Positions 59,285-64,000 of a stretch of 64,000 bases of DNA are shown here, piece by piece. The stretch's first letter is position 1; every line of letters starts with the position of its first letter. Source of the stretch: Cervus elaphus (lineage: Eukaryota > Chordata > Mammalia > Artiodactyla > Cervidae); NCBI RefSeq assembly GCF_910594005.1, contig NC_057828.1, forward strand, positions 10,490,235 to 10,554,234, read 5' to 3'. Under the pieces are notes generated by a model. It saw only the letters and a program-made list of their open reading frames with translations, had not been told where the DNA came from and did no database searches. A program made the translations under genes and the position numbers.

Positions 59285-62200
59285 AGATTAAGTCACCATG
59301 ACCTTGGCCACTTTCTCTTACCTTGGACATGGGATATCTCTTCACGGCTGCTCCAGCACATCACAGTCACTGCTCCTGACGTTGAACTTGGGGTATCTCC
59401 TCCTGGGCACTGGACATGGGGTATCTCCTCTCAGCTGCTCGCTGCTCCAGCACTGCACAGCCCCACAAGGTAAGAGAAACCCCAGTAAGATGACAGGTGC
59501 TGAGAGAGGGCATCAGAGGGCAGACGGCCTGGAACCACAGTCACAGAAAACTAGCCAGTCTAATCACAGGACCACAGTCTTGTCTAACTCAATGAAACTA
59601 AGCCACGCTGTGTAGGGGCACCAACTCTCATGGTGGAGAGTTCTGACAAAATGTGGTCCACTGGAGAAGGGAATGGCAAACCACTTCAGTATTCTTGCTT
59701 TGAGAAACGCATGAACAGGATGAAAAGGCAAAAAGCTAGGACACTGAAAGATGAACTCCTCAGGTCAGTAGGCACCCAAAGTGATACTGGAGATCAGTAG
59801 GGAAATAAATCCAGAAAGAATAAAGAGATGCAGCCAAAGCAAAAACAACACACAGCTGTGGATGTGACTGGGGATAGAAGTAAGGTCCAATGCTGTAAAG
59901 AGCAATATTGCATAGGAACATGGAATGTTAGGTCTTTGAATCAAGGCAAACTGGAAGTGGTCAAATAGGCGATGACAAGAGTGAACACTGATGTTTAGGA
60001 ATCAGTGAATTTAAATGGACTGGAATGGGTGAATTTAACTCAGATGACCACTGTGTCTACTACTGTGGCCAAGAATCCCTTCGATGAAATGGAGTACCCA
60101 TCACAGTCAACAAGAGAGTCTGAAATGCAGTACTTGGATGCAATCTCAAAAACAACAGAATGATCTCTGTTCGTTTCCAAGGCAAACCATTCAATATCAC
60201 AGTAATCCAAGTCTATGCCCTGATCAGCAACACTAAAGAAGCTGAAGTTGAACAGTTCTATAAAGACCTACAAGAACTTTTAGAACTGATAACCCCAAAA
60301 CGATGAGTTTTTCATTATAGGTGACTGGAATACAAAAGTAATAAGTCAAATACCTAGAGTAATAAGCAAATTTAGCCTTAGAGTACAGAATGAAGCAGGG
60401 TAAAGGCTAATAGAGTTCTGTCAAGAGAAGGAACTAGTCAGAGCAAAGAGCCTCTTCAAACAACACAAGAGAAGACTACACATGGACATCATCAGATGGC
60501 CAACACTGAAATCAGATTGATTTATATTCTTTGCAGTCAAAGATGGAGAAGCTCTATACTGTCAGTAAAAATGAGACCAGGAGCTGACTGTGACTCAGAT
60601 CATGAACTCCTTATGGCCAAATTCAGATTAAAATTGAAGAAAGTAGGGAAAACCACTAAACCATTAACGTATGACCTAAATCAAATCTCTTACCATTATA
60701 CAGTGGAAGTGAGAAATAGATTTAAGGGACTAGATCTGACTGAGTCCCTGATGAACTATGGACAGAGGTTCGTGACATTGTAGAGGAGACAGGGATCAAG
60801 ACCATCCCCAAGAAAAAGAAATGCAAAAAATCCAAAATGGCTGTCTGAGTAGGCCTTACAGGTAGCTGTGAAAAGAAGAGAAGTGAAAGGCAAAGGAGAA
60901 AAGGAAAGATATACCCATTTGAATGCAGACTTCCAACGGATAGCAAGGAGAGATAAGAAAGCCTTCCTCAGTGATCAGTGCAAAGAAATAGAGGGAAACA
61001 ACAGAATGGGAAACACTAGAGATCTCTTCAAGAAAATTAGAGATACCAAGGGAACATCTCATGCAAAGATGGGAGAACAAAGGACAGAAATGGTATGGCT
61101 TTAAGAGCAGCAGAAGATATTTAAAAGAGGTGACAAGAATACACAGAAATGTACAAAAAAGATCTTCAAGACCTAGATAATCACAATGGTGTGATCACTC
61201 ACCTATAGCCAGACATCCTGGAATGACAAGTCAAGTGAGCCTTAGGAAGCATCACTACAAACAAAGCTAATGGAGGTGATGGAATTCCAGGAGAGCTATT
61301 TCAAATCTGGAAAGATGATGTTGTGTACATGCTGCACTCAATATGCCAGCAAATTTGGAAAACTCAGCAGTGTCCATAGGACTGGAAAAGGTCAGTTTTC
61401 ACTCCAATCTGAAAGAAAGGCAATGCCAAAGAATGGTCAAACTACCGCACAAATGCACTCATCTCACACGCTAGCAAAGTAATGCTCAAAATTCTCCAAG
61501 CGGGGCTTCAGCAATATGTAAACCATGAACTTCCAGATGTTCTAGCTGATTTGAGAATGGGCAGAGGAGCCAGAGATCAAGTTGCCAACATCCACTGGAT
61601 CATCAAAAAAGCAAGAGAGTTCCAGAAAAACATCTATTTCTGCCTTATTGATGATGCCAAAGCCTTTGACTGAGTGGATCATAATAAAGTGTGGAAAATT
61701 CTGAAAGAGATGGGAATGCCAGACCATCTGACCTGCCTCTAGAGAAACCTGTATGCAGGTCAGGAAGCAACAGTTAGAACTGGACATGAAACAACAGACT
61801 GGTTCTAAATAGGAATAGGTATATGTCAAGGACGTATATTGTCACCCTGCTTATTTAACTCATATGCAGAGTACATCATGAGAAACACTCAGCTGGGTGA
61901 AGCTCAAGCTGGAATCAAGGTTGTCAAGAGGAATATCAATAACCTCAGATATGCAGATTATACCACCCTTATGGCAGAAAGTGAAGAGGAACTAAAAAGT
62001 CTCTTGATGAAAGTGAAGGAGGAAAGGTAAAAAGTTGGCTTAAAGCTCAACATTCAGAAAACTAAGATCATGGCATCTGGTCCCATCACCTCATGGCAAA
62101 TAGATGGGGAAACAGTGGAAATAGTGTCAAGACTTCATTTTTTTGGGCTCCAAAATCACTGCAGATGTTGACTGCAGCCATGAAATTAAGACGCTTACTC

Positions 62201-62738
62201 CTTGAAAGGAAAGTTATGACCAACCTAGACAGCATATTAAAAAGCAGAGACATTACTTTGCCAACAAAGGTCTGTCTAGTCAAGGCTATGGTTTTTCCAG
62301 TAGTCATGTATGGATGTGAGAGTTGGACTGTGAAGAAAGCTGAGTGCTAAAAAATTGATGCTTTTGAACTGTGGTGTTGGAGAAGACTCTTGAGAGTCCC
62401 TTGGACTGCAAGGAGTTCCAACCAGTCCATCCTAAAGTTCAGTCCTGGATATTCATTATAAGGGCTGATGCTGAAGCTGAAACACCAATACTTTGGCCAC
62501 CTCTTGTGAAGAGTTCACTCATTGGAAAAAACCCTGATGCTGGGAGGGATTGGGGGCAGGAGGAGAACGGGATGACAGAGGATGAGACGGCTGGATGGCA
62601 TGACTGACTCCATGCACGTGAATTTGAGTAAACTTCGGCAGCTGGTGATGGACAGGGAGTCCTGGCGTGCTGAGATTCATGGGGTTGCAAAGAGTCAGAC
62701 AGGACTGAGCGACTGAACTGAACTGTACTGTTTGAGCT
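59285..62738 (+). mobile_element. BovB LINE, nearly full length with 5' repeats
   Basis: Starts with three degenerate copies of the 5' repeat (ttggacatgggatatctc, tgaacttggggtatctcc, tggacatggggtatctcc between 59325 and 59435), then the 5' UTR (ggtaagagaaaccccagtaa at 59467), ORF2 and the 3' end (gagcgactgaactgaactg). About 3.45 kb, consistent with a complete element. The upstream boundary is approximate. Confidence 0.92.
59990..62350 (+). pseudogene. BovB ORF2 relic of the full-length copy
   Basis: All domains are present but no frame is long. The endonuclease start is degraded. The late endonuclease motif DCDSDHELL is intact (60496-60783 frame). The reverse transcriptase is readable at 60868-61104, 61482-61673 (up to FCLIDDAKAFD, followed by a stop where Cys would be), and 61839-62030, where the catalytic box is YADY: the second catalytic Asp is lost. 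62093-62350 holds the C-terminal region (MYGCESWTVKKAEC). Confidence 0.87.
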
Positions 62739-64000
62739 CAGATGACTCCTCCTATCTTTCCTCCGGTTGCCCAGACTTTGGGGTTAACTTCTACTTCTGT
62801 CAAAGGTAAGCACAACTTTTTTTTTTCCGTATGAATTGAAATCTACACTTTAGATAGAATATCTCTTCCTAGGATGGGGGTTTTGCTGCGGATGGATGGA
62901 TGGACGGGGCCCCTCAGCTACACGTGGTGGGGCTGTGGCACGCTGGCCTGGGAGACTCTGGGGATAGAGGGAGCTGGCCGGCGTCACAGGCATTGCGAGA
63001 CCAGCCTCCTGTGTGTGGTGGTGGGACCCTCATTTTCCTGGAGGCCGGCCATGACTCGGTCTTTCTGGTCACGAGACGGCACACGTGCCCCTGTCCCCCT
63101 GCCCTCCCTGTGCGGGCTTGTTGCCTTTCTCTGTCACTGCCGGCTTTCCCCCTCCCGGCCTGCCCCACACAGGTGACCGCCCAGCACCCCCTTCCCCTGG
63201 TTAGGACCTAACCAGCCTCACCTCATGTGGGTGTTGTTCCCTGGCCTCCGTGGCTGGTGGCATCCCCGGGCAGAGAAGTGCCCTCAGTCCCTGAGGGGTG
63301 AAGCTGGGCACAGCAGGTTGCATGTGAGGGCCGTGGAGGTGCCGGTATATGGCGGGAGAGCCTTCTCCCTGACCAGCTGTTGGGGCACTGGGTGTTGACG
63401 GTGGTGGGTGCAAGCCGCGACATGGGGTCCCCATGGGCTCAGGACGGGCAGTATCCGTCCTGGGAGGCATGGGACTGCTCCTATAATGGAGGCTTCCATT
63501 GGTGAGAGCCCGTGGTGTGACCCGGAAGCACTCCTGGTCATTTGGAATGGCTTCCGGGCCGCGAGCGACAGCGAGGGCCACCTGCTGGCCACAGAACCAC
63601 CTGCACTGCCACGTCCTTGCAACATGGGCCTACATGGCCACGCTCCGTCGGTGCCTCGTCCGTCCCATCTGCTGATCCCCAGGGCTGCGCCCTGGTGTGT
63701 CTCACTTTGCCGGGCCAACCTTGGCCCCGCTCCCTTGCCCTTTGCCACCTTCTGTCCACTGACGTTGTCACGTGCTGGACCAGGAGGAGCATACGTGCCC
63801 CCGGCGTTCTCCCGCTGAAGTGCATTTGCCTGAGCCGCAGTCCCCGGCTGGCTGCCGTGCGTGTATGCCCGGCCGCCCGGGGGGTGGAAGCGAGGGTGCC
63901 ACTGCTGTCCCAGATGTGCCCGGCTGGTGTCCTTGGCCCCACGTCTGAGCCCGCCGGGCCCTCTACAGGGGTCTCCCCATCAGAACTTCAGAGCAGAACG
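62739..64000. other. GC- and CpG-rich block, unassigned
   Basis: Composition changes sharply after the BovB end at 62738; from about 62870 the sequence is GC-rich with many CpGs, unlike the rest of the window. Long overlapping frames exist on both strands (63408-63818 plus, 63284-63748 and 63538-63942 minus), as expected from high GC. None shows a recognisable domain. It could be a CpG island, a GC-rich satellite monomer or a gene edge. It runs off the window. Confidence 0.4.
62775..62805 (+). other. possible 31-nt exon
   Basis: A very pyrimidine-rich tract (cctcctatctttcctccg) ends in gttgcccag, then 31 nt, then gtaagcac. Splice-site quality is good, but nothing else supports an exon. Confidence 0.2.

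Noticed and set aside
63201..63942. Long Pro/Arg/Ala-rich frames on both strands of the GC-rich block
   Set aside because: Overlapping frames on both strands are expected where stop codons are rare because of GC content; no domain, no start or splice evidence.

Overview
The window is ruminant nuclear DNA, probably cattle or a close relative. The sequence-level reasons are several BovB (RTE-type) LINEs, many Bov-tA-type tRNA-derived SINEs, cetartiodactyl CHR-type SINEs, and both young and old L1 3' ends. I see no prokaryotic gene, rRNA, functional tRNA or CRISPR array. Most open reading frames are relics of LINE ORF2 or chance frames in repeats.

Layout. (1) 1-10080: a direct tandem array with a 2201-2203 bp period. 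Three full units and most of a fourth are almost identical; the array then passes into a clearly diverged fifth unit. On the minus strand each unit holds a 71-nt and a 25-nt candidate exon with good splice sites. Their phases interlock (71+25=96 nt), so each unit would add exactly 32 codons to an unrecognised protein. (2) 10310-11260: BovB and L1 debris. (3) 11380-17000 and 27245-33800: two diverged copies (A and B) of a segmental duplication. Both carry a 115-nt minus-strand candidate exon whose phase fits the array exons. (4) 17000-24160: a duplicated candidate membrane-segment exon (17305-17541 and 21135-21506), SINEs, and a young L1 inserted in an older L1. (5) 24220-26885: a BovB whose 5' tandem repeats lie inverted relative to its body. 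(6) 33800-38912: an old L1 that has received a BovB, a young reverse L1 and a SINE. (7) 38912-52920: mostly unrecognised intergenic sequence with SINEs and three BovB copies. (8) 52921-59277: BovB sequence split by a 4.5-kb L1. (9) 59285-62738: a nearly full-length but decayed BovB. (10) 62739-64000: an abrupt GC- and CpG-rich block that I cannot assign.

Working model (inference): a multi-exon gene runs on the minus strand, from high to low coordinates, through copies B and A into the 2.2-kb array. The array expands an internal 32-residue repeat by whole-unit duplication. I cannot name the gene family. The rest of the window is layered retrotransposition, and the layers can be ordered in time from nesting and target-site duplications.
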